DNA of 64,000 bases, from NCBI GenBank assembly GCA_963843605.1, contig CAWJLA010000002.1, positions 62,001-126,000 of the forward strand. The letters run 5' to 3'. The DNA comes from FEN-1297 sp963843605. Its GTDB lineage: Bacteria > Bacteroidota > Ignavibacteria > Ignavibacteriales > Ignavibacteriaceae. The position numbers and the translations under genes are program-made. Positions 43,490 to 51,933 of the stretch are shown one piece after another (positions within the stretch are counted from its first letter, which is position 1; each line of letters opens with the position of its first letter). The notes under the pieces were generated by a model. The model had not been told where the DNA came from and made no database searches. It saw nothing but the letters and a program-made list of their open reading frames with translations.

Positions 43490-44857
43490 ATGAAAAGTCC
43501 GTTTTTACTTTTTTTATTCATATTCCCAGCCGTTGTGATATATTCTCAGACTCACGGGACAGGAGCATTGCTAGATAGTGCAATTTTTGAAAATTGTCCT
43601 AGAGCTCCGGTACTTTTAACAAGGGATATTACAGATTTACCGAAAAAAGTATCACTACGAAAATTTGCCCCAACTCCCGGCGATCAAGGCTCCTTATCTA
43701 CATGTTCAGGATGGGCAGTTGCATATTCTGCCAGAACAATAGTGGCGGCCATCCAGAATAATTGGAAACAAAGTGAAATTGATAGCAATACATTCTCCCC
43801 TTCTTTTATTTATAACCAGATACGGACACGGCCCGGCTGTGATGCCGGCGCCAGTATTGTGCAGGGTCTGGCTCTTCTTAAAAACGAAGGCGTAGCCAAA
43901 TTGAAAGATTTTTCTTACGACTGCAACCTAAAAGTAAAAGATGATCTTAAAAAATTAGCATCCGTCAATAAAATAAAAGAATACCGGACTATCGCTTACG
44001 GGAAAACGAAAAACAAGGTGGTGCTGGTAAAAAAAAGTCTTTCACAGAATAATCCGGTAATTATAGCAATTAACTGTCCCGACTCATTTCAAAGTGCCGG
44101 GAAAGTTTGGATTCCGGACAGCACGGATTATAAAAATAATTTCAGCGGACATGCTTTAGTTGTAATAGGTTATGACGACGATAAATACGGCGGCGCATTT
44201 GAGGTCATTAATAGCTGGGGCAAAAGCTGGGGCATAAACGGATTTTCATGGATCAGATATTACGATTTCTTACATTTTTGCGTTTGGGCCGGGGAGGAAA
44301 TTCCGGGACCTCTGAGAGATAATCAAGCTGTAGATTTATCGGGGTCCCTGCTTTTCACTTTGAGCTCCGGAAAAATTATGGAATTAAAGCACGACGGTAA
44401 ATACATTACCACAAGTGAATCTTATACTTCAGGAACGCGTTTCAACCTAATTTTAACCAACCGCCAGCCGGCATATGTTTATGCCATAGGTTCAGATCTA
44501 AGGCAAAAATGTAATGTCATATTCCCTTTTAACGATAAAATCAATCCTTACCTTCCTTACAATGCAAATGACATAGCACTACCCGGAGAAGGATTTAATT
44601 TTCAGTTGGATAAAACTTCGGGAAAAACATATTTCTGTTTTTTGTACTCGCCGGCCGCACTTAACATTGCTGCCATAGCCGACAGCATTGAAAAAGCTTC
44701 AGGAGATTTTTATGACAAAGTCCAAGGTGTATTAGGGCAAAGAATGGAGCATGAGAATGACATGAAATTAAATCCGAACGGTGAGATAAGTTTTATTACA
44801 AGAAGCGAAAAAAAACAAATTGTAGTTCTACTCGTAGAAATTTCTCAAACGGAATAA
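43490..44857 (+). CDS. Secreted papain-like C1A peptidase with DUF4384-like domain
   Basis: 455-aa protein with a signal peptide (MKSPFLLFLFIFPAVVIYSQ). The peptidase domain (about 45-270) has the complete papain apparatus: oxyanion Gln66 and nucleophile Cys72 in GDQGSLSTCSGWAVAYS, His221 in GHALVVIGYDDD, Asn241 in VINSWGKSWG. The C-terminal half (about 280-440; LSSGKIMELKHDGKYITTS, then LILTNRQPAYVYAIGSDL) resembles DUF4384, a beta domain frequently joined to caspase- or FGE-type proteins. No obvious propeptide of cathepsin type was seen. It heads a four-gene plus-strand unit with a strong AGGGAGG ribosome site. Substrate unknown; cleavage of a partner in the same operon is possible but unproven. 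Confidence 0.9.
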   Translation: MKSPFLLFLFIFPAVVIYSQTHGTGALLDSAIFENCPRAPVLLTRDITDLPKKVSLRKFAPTPGDQGSLSTCSGWAVAYSARTIVAAIQNNWKQSEIDSNTFSPSFIYNQIRTRPGCDAGASIVQGLALLKNEGVAKLKDFSYDCNLKVKDDLKKLASVNKIKEYRTIAYGKTKNKVVLVKKSLSQNNPVIIAINCPDSFQSAGKVWIPDSTDYKNNFSGHALVVIGYDDDKYGGAFEVINSWGKSWGINGFSWIRYYDFLHFCVWAGEEIPGPLRDNQAVDLSGSLLFTLSSGKIMELKHDGKYITTSESYTSGTRFNLILTNRQPAYVYAIGSDLRQKCNVIFPFNDKINPYLPYNANDIALPGEGFNFQLDKTSGKTYFCFLYSPAALNIAAIADSIEKASGDFYDKVQGVLGQRMEHENDMKLNPNGEISFITRSEKKQIVVLLVEISQTE

Positions 44858-44910
44858 GAAAGCGATAAAAGATAAAATTAAAAATACTCCAATATAACCG
44901 AAGGAGAAAA

Positions 44911-46092
44911 ATGGGACCTAATCTTATAAAGCAAAAACAGGGTGCTATTTACATGGTCTTCCTGGTATGGCTGTTTTTATTTTTATGTCCGGATTCCTAT
45001 TCTCAAATATTTAAAAGTTTAAGAGTAACACAAAACAGCGATAGTGTAAAAATTCAATACGATATAGTAGGAGGATTTCAAAGTGCCGTACTTAAAGTAT
45101 TTTTAACTGTTTCCGACGACGGCGGCAATACTTTTAATGTAGTTCCGAAGGCAATCTACGGAGATATTGGAGAACATGTGTCTTCTGGGCAGAATAAATT
45201 AATAGTATGGCTACCTCTGAACGACAGTCTTCAATTAAACGGTAAGAACTTTGTTTTTAATCTCAGCGGAAGCGTTACCGGTGCTCCCGGCAATATTGAA
45301 ATGGTCACCATCAAGGGCGGAACCTTTAAAATGGGAGACCAATTCGGGGAAGGAAATACAGACGAGACTTTTGTACATAATGTAAAATTAAACGATTACG
45401 CTTTAAGCGAGTATGAGATAACAAATATCCAATATGCGGCATTTTTAAAGGAATACGGCAGCGATGTGATAAAATCCGGAGCATATGCCGGCGAACCATT
45501 AATCTATGAAAGTAAAAACGGTCTGATAAAAAAAGGAAATGACATTTCTTTTATATGGGAAGCGCAGCCCGGTAAAGAATATTATCCTGCAGTGGGTGTT
45601 ACATGGTACGGTGCATTCGAGTTTTGCAGGTTTTACAATTATAAACTTCCCTCGGAAGCCGAATGGGAATATGCGGCAAGAGAAGCAGGCAAAAAAATCC
45701 GTTTCGGCAACGGTAAAAATGAAGCTAACATTTCGGAAATAAAATTTAACGGACATGATAAAATATTCAATAATAAATCTACCGAGGGAAATCCTGAAGG
45801 TTCAACGGATAGAGTCGGAGTTTTTCCTCCTAACAAGTTAGGAATGTATGATATGAGCGGCAATGTGTGGGAATGGTGCCAGGACTGGTATAAAAGTAAT
45901 TATTATCTGCACAGCAAAAGCAATGAACCGGTCGGTCCGTGGCTGGGAACTTTTAAGGTTTTAAGAGGCGGTTCATGGTATAATTCAGCCTTCGGAATAA
46001 GAACTACAGTAAGAAGTTTTATTGAACCATGTGATTGGAAAGAAGATATAGGATTCAGAGTAGCGCAGAATGTCTCGAATGTTTCAAATTAG
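44911..46092 (+). CDS. Secreted FGE/SUMF1-fold protein
   Basis: 393-aa protein with an N-terminal hydrophobic export segment (AIYMVFLVWLFLFLCPDSYS), a beta-rich region (about 35-130; VTQNSDSVKIQYDIVGGFQS) common to FCB-group proteins of this kind, and an FGE-sulfatase domain (about 133-390). Domain markers are MVTIKGGTFKMGDQFGE, LPSEAEWEYAARE, MYDMSGNVWEWCQDWY and VLRGGSWYN, ending DIGFRVAQ. True formylglycine-generating enzymes need a catalytic Cys pair near the C-terminus; only one Cys (IEPCDWKEDIGF) is seen here, so this is probably a binding or non-sulfatase member. GAAGGAG precedes the ATG. Second gene of the secreted cluster. Confidence 0.9.
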   Translation: MGPNLIKQKQGAIYMVFLVWLFLFLCPDSYSQIFKSLRVTQNSDSVKIQYDIVGGFQSAVLKVFLTVSDDGGNTFNVVPKAIYGDIGEHVSSGQNKLIVWLPLNDSLQLNGKNFVFNLSGSVTGAPGNIEMVTIKGGTFKMGDQFGEGNTDETFVHNVKLNDYALSEYEITNIQYAAFLKEYGSDVIKSGAYAGEPLIYESKNGLIKKGNDISFIWEAQPGKEYYPAVGVTWYGAFEFCRFYNYKLPSEAEWEYAAREAGKKIRFGNGKNEANISEIKFNGHDKIFNNKSTEGNPEGSTDRVGVFPPNKLGMYDMSGNVWEWCQDWYKSNYYLHSKSNEPVGPWLGTFKVLRGGSWYNSAFGIRTTVRSFIEPCDWKEDIGFRVAQNVSNVSN

Positions 46093-46157
46093 CTGTACGG
46101 CATGTCCCGGAATTTATTCGGCAAGATATTAAAAAATTATATACTGCAGGGAAAGCA

Positions 46158-46409
46158 ATGAAAAAAATAATTATCCTTATACTATTCATGACCGTGCAAA
46201 CTGTGCTTGCACAGAAATTAAATATTAAAAGTGAAAGGATCTCTTTGGATATAAAATATCCGCCCATAGATTCAATTGCTCCGGATCTTACCATAACTTC
46301 CCCATTACCGAATATCATAAAAGGACTGCCTGTCTACCAAAGAGACAGCATTGCGATAATTACCGGTACGGCAACGGATAACGTAAAAGTGGACAGAATA
46401 TTAAATTAA
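46158..46409 (+). CDS. Secreted caspase-family protein, N-terminal part (frameshifted)
   Basis: 83-residue beginning of the caspase protein. The ATG at 46158 is chosen because it opens a clear signal peptide (MKKIIILILFMTVQTVLAQ); a frame from 46035 is not needed. The rest starts an Ig-like region (APDLTITSPLPNIIKG, IAIITGTATDNVKVD). It stops at TAA 46407 after KVDRILN. Deleting one A from the AAA at 46403-46405 gives KVDRILINGKRPDTLLNDSF, continuous with the downstream frame. Confidence 0.8.
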   Translation: MKKIIILILFMTVQTVLAQKLNIKSERISLDIKYPPIDSIAPDLTITSPLPNIIKGLPVYQRDSIAIITGTATDNVKVDRILN

Positions 46410-46488
46410 CGGGAAAAGACCCGATACTTTACTAAATGACAGTTTTATTTCTAAAGTTGTTCTTTCTGCAGGACAAAACTATATTGAC

Positions 46489-47574
46489 GTGGAAGCTCTT
46501 GATAAAAAAGGCAATACAAGTTCAAAGATTATTTCAATATATCAGGATAAAAATCAGGACATCTATCCCCCCGAAATAGATTTAGCTTCCACCTTAAAAA
46601 GCCGGGGCATTAATGTTGTACCTGCCCTGGCTGCAAACGACTCGCTTGTTGTTAAAGGAAAAGTAATAGACAGCTCCGCTATTTACGGAGTCTGGGTAAA
46701 TGATTCTCTTATTTACCTGAACCAGAAGAAAGAATTCTTCCTCGTTTATAATTCAAAACCTACAGAATTAAAATTCAAAGCAATAGATAAGTACGGTAAT
46801 CTTGTTCAAAAATATTTTACGGTCGAAAATGTAAAAGTCTCTAAGCCCGACAGTATTATTCCGGGCAAATATTATGCGTTGATCATTGCCAATCAGAAAT
46901 ACCACGACTTAAATATTCCTGACCTGGATTTCCCTGTAAAAAACGCATCCAGTTTAGTTAAAACTTTAACTACGGATTATACTTTTCAAAAATCCGACGT
47001 TACCCTGCTTGAAAACCCGGACAGAGCACAGATAATTAAAACTCTGGATAATCTCTCCCGTAAAATTACTAAAAAGGATAACTTACTAATATTTTATGCG
47101 GGCCACGGAATTTGGGACGGAGATCTTAAGCAAGGCTTCTGGCTGCCCAGCAACGCTTCGGCAAGCGATAAATCCGAATGGTTATCGAACGGCAATATAA
47201 GGGACTATATCAGAGGCATAAAATCCAAACATACTTTGCTCATAACTGATGCATGCTTCGGAGGAGCAATATTTAAATCTAGGGAAATATTGTTGAATGC
47301 GCCGGTGTCTATAAAAAAAATGTACGATATGCCGAGCAGGCGTGCTATAACCAGCGGTGCAATGTCGGCCGTTCCTGATGAAAGTGTTTTTGTGGAATAT
47401 TTGATAAAAAGACTACTTGAAAATCAAAGCAAATATCTTCCTGCTGAAAATTTATATTATGACATTCGCGAGGCAGTAATTAATAACAGTCCGACTAACC
47501 AGATACCCGAATACGGAGTTATTTTTCAGGCCGGGGATGAAGGCGGCGGGTCTTTTATTTTTATTCATAAATAA
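46489..47574 (+). CDS. Secreted caspase-family (C14) protein, C-terminal part (frameshifted)
   Basis: 361 residues from the internal ATG; the real frame enters at about 46405 (INGKRPDTLLNDSFISK). Two Ig-like beta modules precede a caspase-fold domain (about 125-361). The catalytic His is in LIFYAGHGIWDG (His206) and the catalytic Cys in LLITDACFGGAIF (Cys256), with the fold opening YYALIIANQKYHDL. Preservation of both catalytic residues argues that the gene is active and that the frameshift is an assembly error. Full product would be about 472 residues with a signal peptide. Secreted bacterial caspases of this form are usually uncharacterised; specificity for Arg/Lys or Asp cannot be told from sequence alone. 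Confidence 0.87.
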   Translation: MEALDKKGNTSSKIISIYQDKNQDIYPPEIDLASTLKSRGINVVPALAANDSLVVKGKVIDSSAIYGVWVNDSLIYLNQKKEFFLVYNSKPTELKFKAIDKYGNLVQKYFTVENVKVSKPDSIIPGKYYALIIANQKYHDLNIPDLDFPVKNASSLVKTLTTDYTFQKSDVTLLENPDRAQIIKTLDNLSRKITKKDNLLIFYAGHGIWDGDLKQGFWLPSNASASDKSEWLSNGNIRDYIRGIKSKHTLLITDACFGGAIFKSREILLNAPVSIKKMYDMPSRRAITSGAMSAVPDESVFVEYLIKRLLENQSKYLPAENLYYDIREAVINNSPTNQIPEYGVIFQAGDEGGGSFIFIHK

Positions 47575-47647
47575 TATTTCGGAGTAAGTGAAATACTATA
47601 ATTAATAAATATTTCAGATTTTAAATAATTATTTCAGGAGTCGTTCA

Positions 47648-48391
47648 ATGAACAAGAATTATTTGTCAATTTCCAAAATTATTATACTGCTAATATTGAC
47701 GGCAAGTTCTTTTTCCGCGGGGCAGACAAGCGCCTGGGGTAACGATGAAGTATATTCGAGACAAAATGCGCAGTATACTTTCGGCTATCTGACTACAACA
47801 ATAACTTTACCCGAATATCTCGGTTCATATAAGTTTAATCAGAGCGGCATCATTTATACGAGAGAATATAATATTGCAAACCTCGGCTCGGTCCTTATTA
47901 ATTCCAATAACGAGATAAATTTTTTCCTTCGTGGAGCTTTTAGGGCCGGTGCCGGGATCGGAAGCAGTACCACAAGTTCGTTAATAAATAATTACCCCTC
48001 GACGCGCGTAAAATACTATACCGCCACATTGGATTTATTCTCAATGGATATCGGAGCCGATTATACGTATGTTCTCGACAACGGAAATGCTGTTATACCC
48101 AGATTCCAGATCGGATTGATTAATTTGGGCGGAACAATCGGTATTCTGAATAAAGGAACTTTCCGCGATAACGCAATCGGCGATGTATCGGCTTTTAATT
48201 TTTCCTTAAAGCCCTCTGTTTATTTTGACTTCGGAAGATCTACACTGGGCTTTGCTTTATTTTTTAACCCTTTCAATATATTAGATTATAGAATAGTTCC
48301 GGCACAATTATTCGCGTCCGGCGACAGGGGAATTGTTTTTCATGACACTTTGATAAAAAGGTTCGCTTTTCAGATATTATTCAGTTATTAA
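47648..48391 (+). CDS. Probable outer-membrane beta-barrel protein
   Basis: 247-aa protein with a signal peptide (MNKNYLSISKIIILLILTAS, cleavage around SAGQ). The mature part is rich in alternating hydrophobic/polar strands with aromatic residues and glycine (YTFGYLTTTITLPEYLG, SMDIGADYTYVLDNGN, LKPSVYFDFGRSTLGFALFF). It ends FAFQILFSY, with the terminal aromatic residue typical of outer-membrane barrels. No named family was recognised. CAGGAG lies before the ATG and the gap to the caspase gene is 73 bases, so it is probably the last gene of the secreted cluster and may be its surface anchor or target. Confidence 0.65.
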   Translation: MNKNYLSISKIIILLILTASSFSAGQTSAWGNDEVYSRQNAQYTFGYLTTTITLPEYLGSYKFNQSGIIYTREYNIANLGSVLINSNNEINFFLRGAFRAGAGIGSSTTSSLINNYPSTRVKYYTATLDLFSMDIGADYTYVLDNGNAVIPRFQIGLINLGGTIGILNKGTFRDNAIGDVSAFNFSLKPSVYFDFGRSTLGFALFFNPFNILDYRIVPAQLFASGDRGIVFHDTLIKRFAFQILFSY

Positions 48392-48907
48392 TGCCTCAGG
48401 TCGATTCTGCTAAATTAACACACCGCGCTGCTGCGGCAGCGCGGAAACAGCTCTCCCAAGCTCTAAATTTTTACAATTGTAAAATGAGATGCGCTCGAAG
48501 GTAAAAGACCCTTGCTTTTAAAATAAATTCGACGATATGAAATAATCAGAAAGCCGTAAAATGTTTATGTTTAACCGAAGAGTAATTTCCATATCAAGGG
48601 AGATCCAAATCTTTTTTTATTCTATTATTATGTTATTATCGGAATATTAAGAACCGTAATTAGAGTAAATTTTAAGAATGAAGTTAATTCTCCTTTTATT
48701 TTCAAAGTAGTAAAATTGTACTTCCTCAAATATTATTAAGATTTTAAAAAGCAATAGAATTGTTAAAAAGACATTAGCACAAAGAAGATGCATTTTTTTT
48801 TACTAGATTGACTTTGTCTTTACTTAACCTATGTTTATTCTCTAGAAATACGTATTTTCTTTTTAACTCAGATACTATTTTATTACCAACGGTTCGAATT
48901 TAATTTT
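48392..48907. other. Intergenic region with GC-rich hairpin
   Basis: 516 bases, AT-rich apart from a perfect 9-bp stem CCGCGCTGC/GCAGCGCGG with a 4-nt loop at 48423-48444, 32 bases after the barrel gene stop. There is no T-tract, so it is a probable but not classical terminator. The remainder holds the promoter of the glycosyltransferase gene; nothing else was recognised. Confidence 0.5.
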
Positions 48908-50443
48908 TTGGAAATAAAATTTTCACATAAAATATTTATTGCGGCTATCGGATTAATCGGCACCTGCATAATAATTTACCTTACCACTTTCAACAGTGTA
49001 GGATTGTCTCCGGACTCGGTTTATTATATATCGGTTGCAAGGCATATTGTAGACGGTAAAGGTTTTGTCGGTTATGACGGATACAATTATGTTCTTCAGC
49101 CTCCTCTCTATCCTCTGGTACTGGCGGTTTTATACAGTTATAAGAACATTGACCCTTTGTTTTCCGCCGGTTATGTAAATGCATTTCTTTTCGGGATTCT
49201 ATTGTTTTCTTCGGGAAGGTTTTTATTAAAACATCTGAAATCATTTCCACTGGTCATCATGGGAACGGTTTTTATTACAGTCTCCCTTGTTCTGATTATT
49301 CTATATTTGATTGCACTGTCGGAGCCTCTTTTTATTCTTTTGGTAATTTTATTTTTATATTTCTTTGATGATTACAGGGAAAATAAAACACTTACATCCC
49401 TTCTCCTTTTTTCAACCGCGGCATCATTCGCTTGCTTAACACGTTATGCCGGAATTATTTTAATTCTAACCGGTTGTACAGGCATTGTATTATGGGGCAG
49501 AAAAACAATCGGGCAAACATTCAGGCATTTATTTATATTTGTATTTATATCAACACTACCGACTTGCGGATGGATTTTAAGAAATTATCTTGTCTCAGGA
49601 ACTTTTACAGGAAGCAGAGCGGGGTCTTCATACACTTTAATCGAAAATATTAATTACTTTTTTAATACGGTAATCAAATGGTACCTGCCTGTACAATTTA
49701 GCGTAACCGTCCTTGTACTTTTTGTCCTTATTTTTTTAGGGATTTTATCCTTCGTGATATATTTCTTGTACGGGCAAGGGGACTTAAAATTAAGAGTATA
49801 TATGACAAGTCCCTTATTATTATTTGTATTATTTTATGCATTAACCATAATTATCTCATCTACAACTACTGCGTACGATAAAATAGCTGATAGATTATTG
49901 TCCCCTATTTTTGTACCTACTGTGTTTTTAATTTTTATTGCTCTAGACTTGATCTTAATTTCGTTTAAGCGGCATTCTAAAAGTCATTCGGCAAATTTAT
50001 TATTTTTAACTGCGGTTTTAATTTGGATGATTAACCCGGCCATGAGAACGGTGAATCTGGTCAGGTATTATATAGGACAGTCGGGATGGGAAATAAGCAG
50101 CAGCCATTGGAAGAGCAGCGGTGTGATCGGATACTTAAACAACAATAATCTATTAGAAAAAAACTATACCTATTTCAGCAATGCACCGGATGCGGTATAT
50201 ATTTTAACAGGCAGACAAACAAAATGGAGCCCGGCTAAAACTTTCTATAATTCTCCTCAAGTCATAAAACCTAAATCCGAGTTAAATTATCTTAATCTGG
50301 AGAACAATTTTAATTATCTGATATGGTTTAACAATGTCGACCGAAATTTTTTATTTTCGGTTAATGAGTTAAGAAAAAACTGGATATTAACTAGGGTTGC
50401 AAAGCTTAAAGACGGAAATATTTACAAAATAGCACAAAAATAA
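48908..50443 (+). CDS. Membrane glycosyltransferase, ArnT/PMT-like (GT-C fold)
   Basis: 511-aa polytopic protein with about ten to eleven hydrophobic segments, beginning IFIAAIGLIGTCIIIYL. The first periplasmic loop has LSPDSVYYISVARHIVDG, where the acidic residue and following GYDGYNYVLQPPLYPLVL match GT-C glycosyltransferases of the dolichyl-phosphate-mannose/ArnT type, which transfer sugar from a polyprenyl carrier to protein or lipid. A soluble C-terminal domain follows the last membrane helix (about 385-511). The TTG start is uncertain because no ribosome site is visible and the frame is open somewhat further upstream. Confidence 0.8.
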   Translation: MEIKFSHKIFIAAIGLIGTCIIIYLTTFNSVGLSPDSVYYISVARHIVDGKGFVGYDGYNYVLQPPLYPLVLAVLYSYKNIDPLFSAGYVNAFLFGILLFSSGRFLLKHLKSFPLVIMGTVFITVSLVLIILYLIALSEPLFILLVILFLYFFDDYRENKTLTSLLLFSTAASFACLTRYAGIILILTGCTGIVLWGRKTIGQTFRHLFIFVFISTLPTCGWILRNYLVSGTFTGSRAGSSYTLIENINYFFNTVIKWYLPVQFSVTVLVLFVLIFLGILSFVIYFLYGQGDLKLRVYMTSPLLLFVLFYALTIIISSTTTAYDKIADRLLSPIFVPTVFLIFIALDLILISFKRHSKSHSANLLFLTAVLIWMINPAMRTVNLVRYYIGQSGWEISSSHWKSSGVIGYLNNNNLLEKNYTYFSNAPDAVYILTGRQTKWSPAKTFYNSPQVIKPKSELNYLNLENNFNYLIWFNNVDRNFLFSVNELRKNWILTRVAKLKDGNIYKIAQK

Positions 50444-50507
50444 GACTAAATAGGACTAAAGCGGAAAAAGTGGGGCATTTTTGAGAGTGAAGCCGGTTAG
50501 ACTTAAG

Positions 50508-50539
50508 TTATTATTTTATACTCAACTATAAAATAATAA
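50508..50539. terminator. AT-rich 13-bp perfect inverted repeat
   Basis: TTATTATTTTATA and TATAAAATAATAA are exact reverse complements around a 6-nt loop. It lies between the glycosyltransferase stop and the RRM gene. It could end the former transcript or form part of a temperature-sensitive leader of the latter. Confidence 0.45.
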
Positions 50540-50576
50540 TTAGGTTATTCCAATTTTTCTCCTTATGTTTACATGT

Positions 50577-50591
50577 CCGGCATTAGGCCGG
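50577..50591 (+). promoter_or_regulatory. Leader hairpin upstream of the RRM gene
   Basis: CCGGC/GCCGG stem with a 5-nt loop followed by TTTGTTTTAT, about 32 bases before the RRM start. It has terminator form, so it could be the end of the upstream transcript or an attenuator/structured leader. Cold-induced RNA-binding protein genes often have regulated leaders. Confidence 0.45.
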
Positions 50592-50622
50592 TTTGTTTTA
50601 TATTATTTTTAGAGGTTCTTAA

Positions 50623-50874
50623 TTGAGTACTAAATTATTTGTAGGTTCTCTGCCCTGGTCGGTTGACGATAGGCAATTACAAGCAGCTTTTGAAGCACAC
50701 GGAACAGTAGTTTCGGCAAAAGTTATTAAAGACCGCGAGACAGGTCGCTCAAGAGGTTTCGGATTTGTTGAAATGGAAAGTTCTTCCGATGCCCAAAAAG
50801 CTATTAAAGCTTTGAATGAGTCAGAATTATCCGGAAGAAATATCGTAGTTAATGAAGCTAAAGCGCGCAGCTAA
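50623..50874 (+). CDS. RRM-domain RNA-binding protein
   Basis: 83-aa protein made of a single RNA recognition motif: RNP2 KLFVGSLPW at the N-terminus and RNP1 RGFGFVEME near residue 46, both with the aromatic residues needed for RNA stacking. It matches the short RRM proteins of cyanobacteria and FCB bacteria, some of which are cold-induced. TTG start supported by AGAGG upstream and by family length. It has its own leader hairpins and a strong terminator, so it is an independent transcript. Confidence 0.95.
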   Translation: MSTKLFVGSLPWSVDDRQLQAAFEAHGTVVSAKVIKDRETGRSRGFGFVEMESSSDAQKAIKALNESELSGRNIVVNEAKARS

Positions 50875-50896
50875 AAGATATTCAATACAGTATTCG

Positions 50897-50926
50897 AAAG
50901 GCGTCTTCATAAGACGCCTTTTTTTA
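50897..50926 (+). terminator. Rho-independent terminator of the RRM gene
   Basis: AAAGGCGTCTT and AAGACGCCTTT pair with a 3-nt loop (CAT) and run into TTTTTTTA, 23 bases after the stop codon. A textbook intrinsic terminator. Confidence 0.95.
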
Positions 50927-51028
50927 TTAATGTAAAGTCTTAAGATTTGACGGCTTTAGAAAAAACCAGCTATGTGAAATTCCATTATTTAATGCACTTC
51001 CTTTTTCACCGTTATTTTAACTGTGTTT

Positions 51029-51445
51029 TCATGCTTTTATTTTATGATCCCGGTTCAATATCCAGCACCTTTGATTATTTGTAAAACCGATGTGTTCGTA
51101 ATACAAATTTGCTGCCGGCGCCGCAATTAGTATCAATTTACATTTCGGACCTAATTGTTCCTGGGTTAATGATTGAAGCCTCTTACCGATTCCTTCTCTT
51201 TGATATTTTTTATCAACGGCAAGATCTGAAAGATAGCATGCATAATGAAAATCGGTCATTGAACGGGCGATGCCTACAAGTTTTTCGTCGTCCCAAGCCG
51301 TAATCATTAGGTTGCTGTTCGTCAGCATGCCTTTCAGGCATTCCTGATCATCTATCGGCCGCCGCTCTCCGAGTGTAGACTTAATTAATAATTCCTTAAA
51401 TTGCTCTGCAGATACAGGTAAATTGATTTTATATTCTATACTCAT
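51029..51445 (-). CDS. GNAT-family N-acetyltransferase
   Basis: 138-aa acetyltransferase. The acetyl-CoA binding signature is in LAVDKKYQREGIGKRLQSL (Q/R-x-x-G-x-G/A) and is followed by CKLILIAAPAANLYYEHIGF, the usual beta5-alpha4 with Tyr. Preceding strand motif SDFHYACYLSD fits. Substrate unknown; the family covers antibiotics, polyamines, amino acids and proteins. It faces the RRM gene convergently. Confidence 0.88.
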   Translation of the reverse strand: MSIEYKINLPVSAEQFKELLIKSTLGERRPIDDQECLKGMLTNSNLMITAWDDEKLVGIARSMTDFHYACYLSDLAVDKKYQREGIGKRLQSLTQEQLGPKCKLILIAAPAANLYYEHIGFTNNQRCWILNRDHKIKA

Positions 51446-51513
51446 AGTTACTCTAATCTAATGGCAGTTATTTTTATAATTGAATTTCAGCAGATTAAAT
51501 AAATTAAAACTCT

Positions 51514-51933
51514 TTAAATCTTTACGCTTTGAGCTGCATTAGCAATGTTTGCAAGTTCATCCATGTTAATTTCATTTTTTCTGCCGCATTTCGGACAAAT
51601 AATAGATTTATCTTTATAATCCGGAGGCACTTTCATTTTCAATCCGCAGGCGCAAGCAATAAAAGCATATTTATTAACAGTCATCATTAAGTCGCCGAGA
51701 GTTCTTTTTTCTTTTGTATGATCGGTACTTTCCTCAGTCAAAGAAGGTTTTCGAATATTAATCTTGGTATTATCCGATAAAGCTGTCGGCGGTATTAAAC
51801 CTGTATTTTTTCCCTTTACCTGATTAAAAGCATTTTGATAATTGATGTAATTTACGCCCCCGGAAATACTTCTCAAAATTTTAATCCTTTCCGAAGTCGA
51901 CGGGTGTGTACTTGTAAAATCGGAAAGTTTCAT
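51514..51933 (-). CDS. M48 metalloprotease, C-terminal part with zinc ribbon (frameshifted)
   Basis: 139 residues continuing the HtpX-like protease of the next entry. It starts MKLSDFTSTHPSTSERIKIL, the conserved THP motif near the end of M48 domains, and finishes with a zinc-ribbon: CACGLKMKVPPDYKDKSI, then CPKCGRKNEI, two CxC/CxxC knuckles. The split is due to six As instead of five in the run at 51937-51942 (minus strand), which changes PLKEKGMKLSD into PLKEKRYETF. The ATG is internal and not a real start. Fusion of an M48 protease to a C-terminal zinc ribbon is a less common arrangement. Confidence 0.8.
   Translation of the reverse strand: MKLSDFTSTHPSTSERIKILRSISGGVNYINYQNAFNQVKGKNTGLIPPTALSDNTKINIRKPSLTEESTDHTKEKRTLGDLMMTVNKYAFIACACGLKMKVPPDYKDKSIICPKCGRKNEINMDELANIANAAQSVKI

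Noticed and set aside
44911..46092. Active sulfatase-activating enzyme
   Set aside because: Only one Cys is present in the C-terminal region where true formylglycine-generating enzymes have a pair, and no sulfatase gene is nearby.
46035..46157. Upstream extension of the caspase frame
   Set aside because: It overlaps the FGE gene end and would bury the signal peptide; the ATG at 46158 gives a clean export signal.
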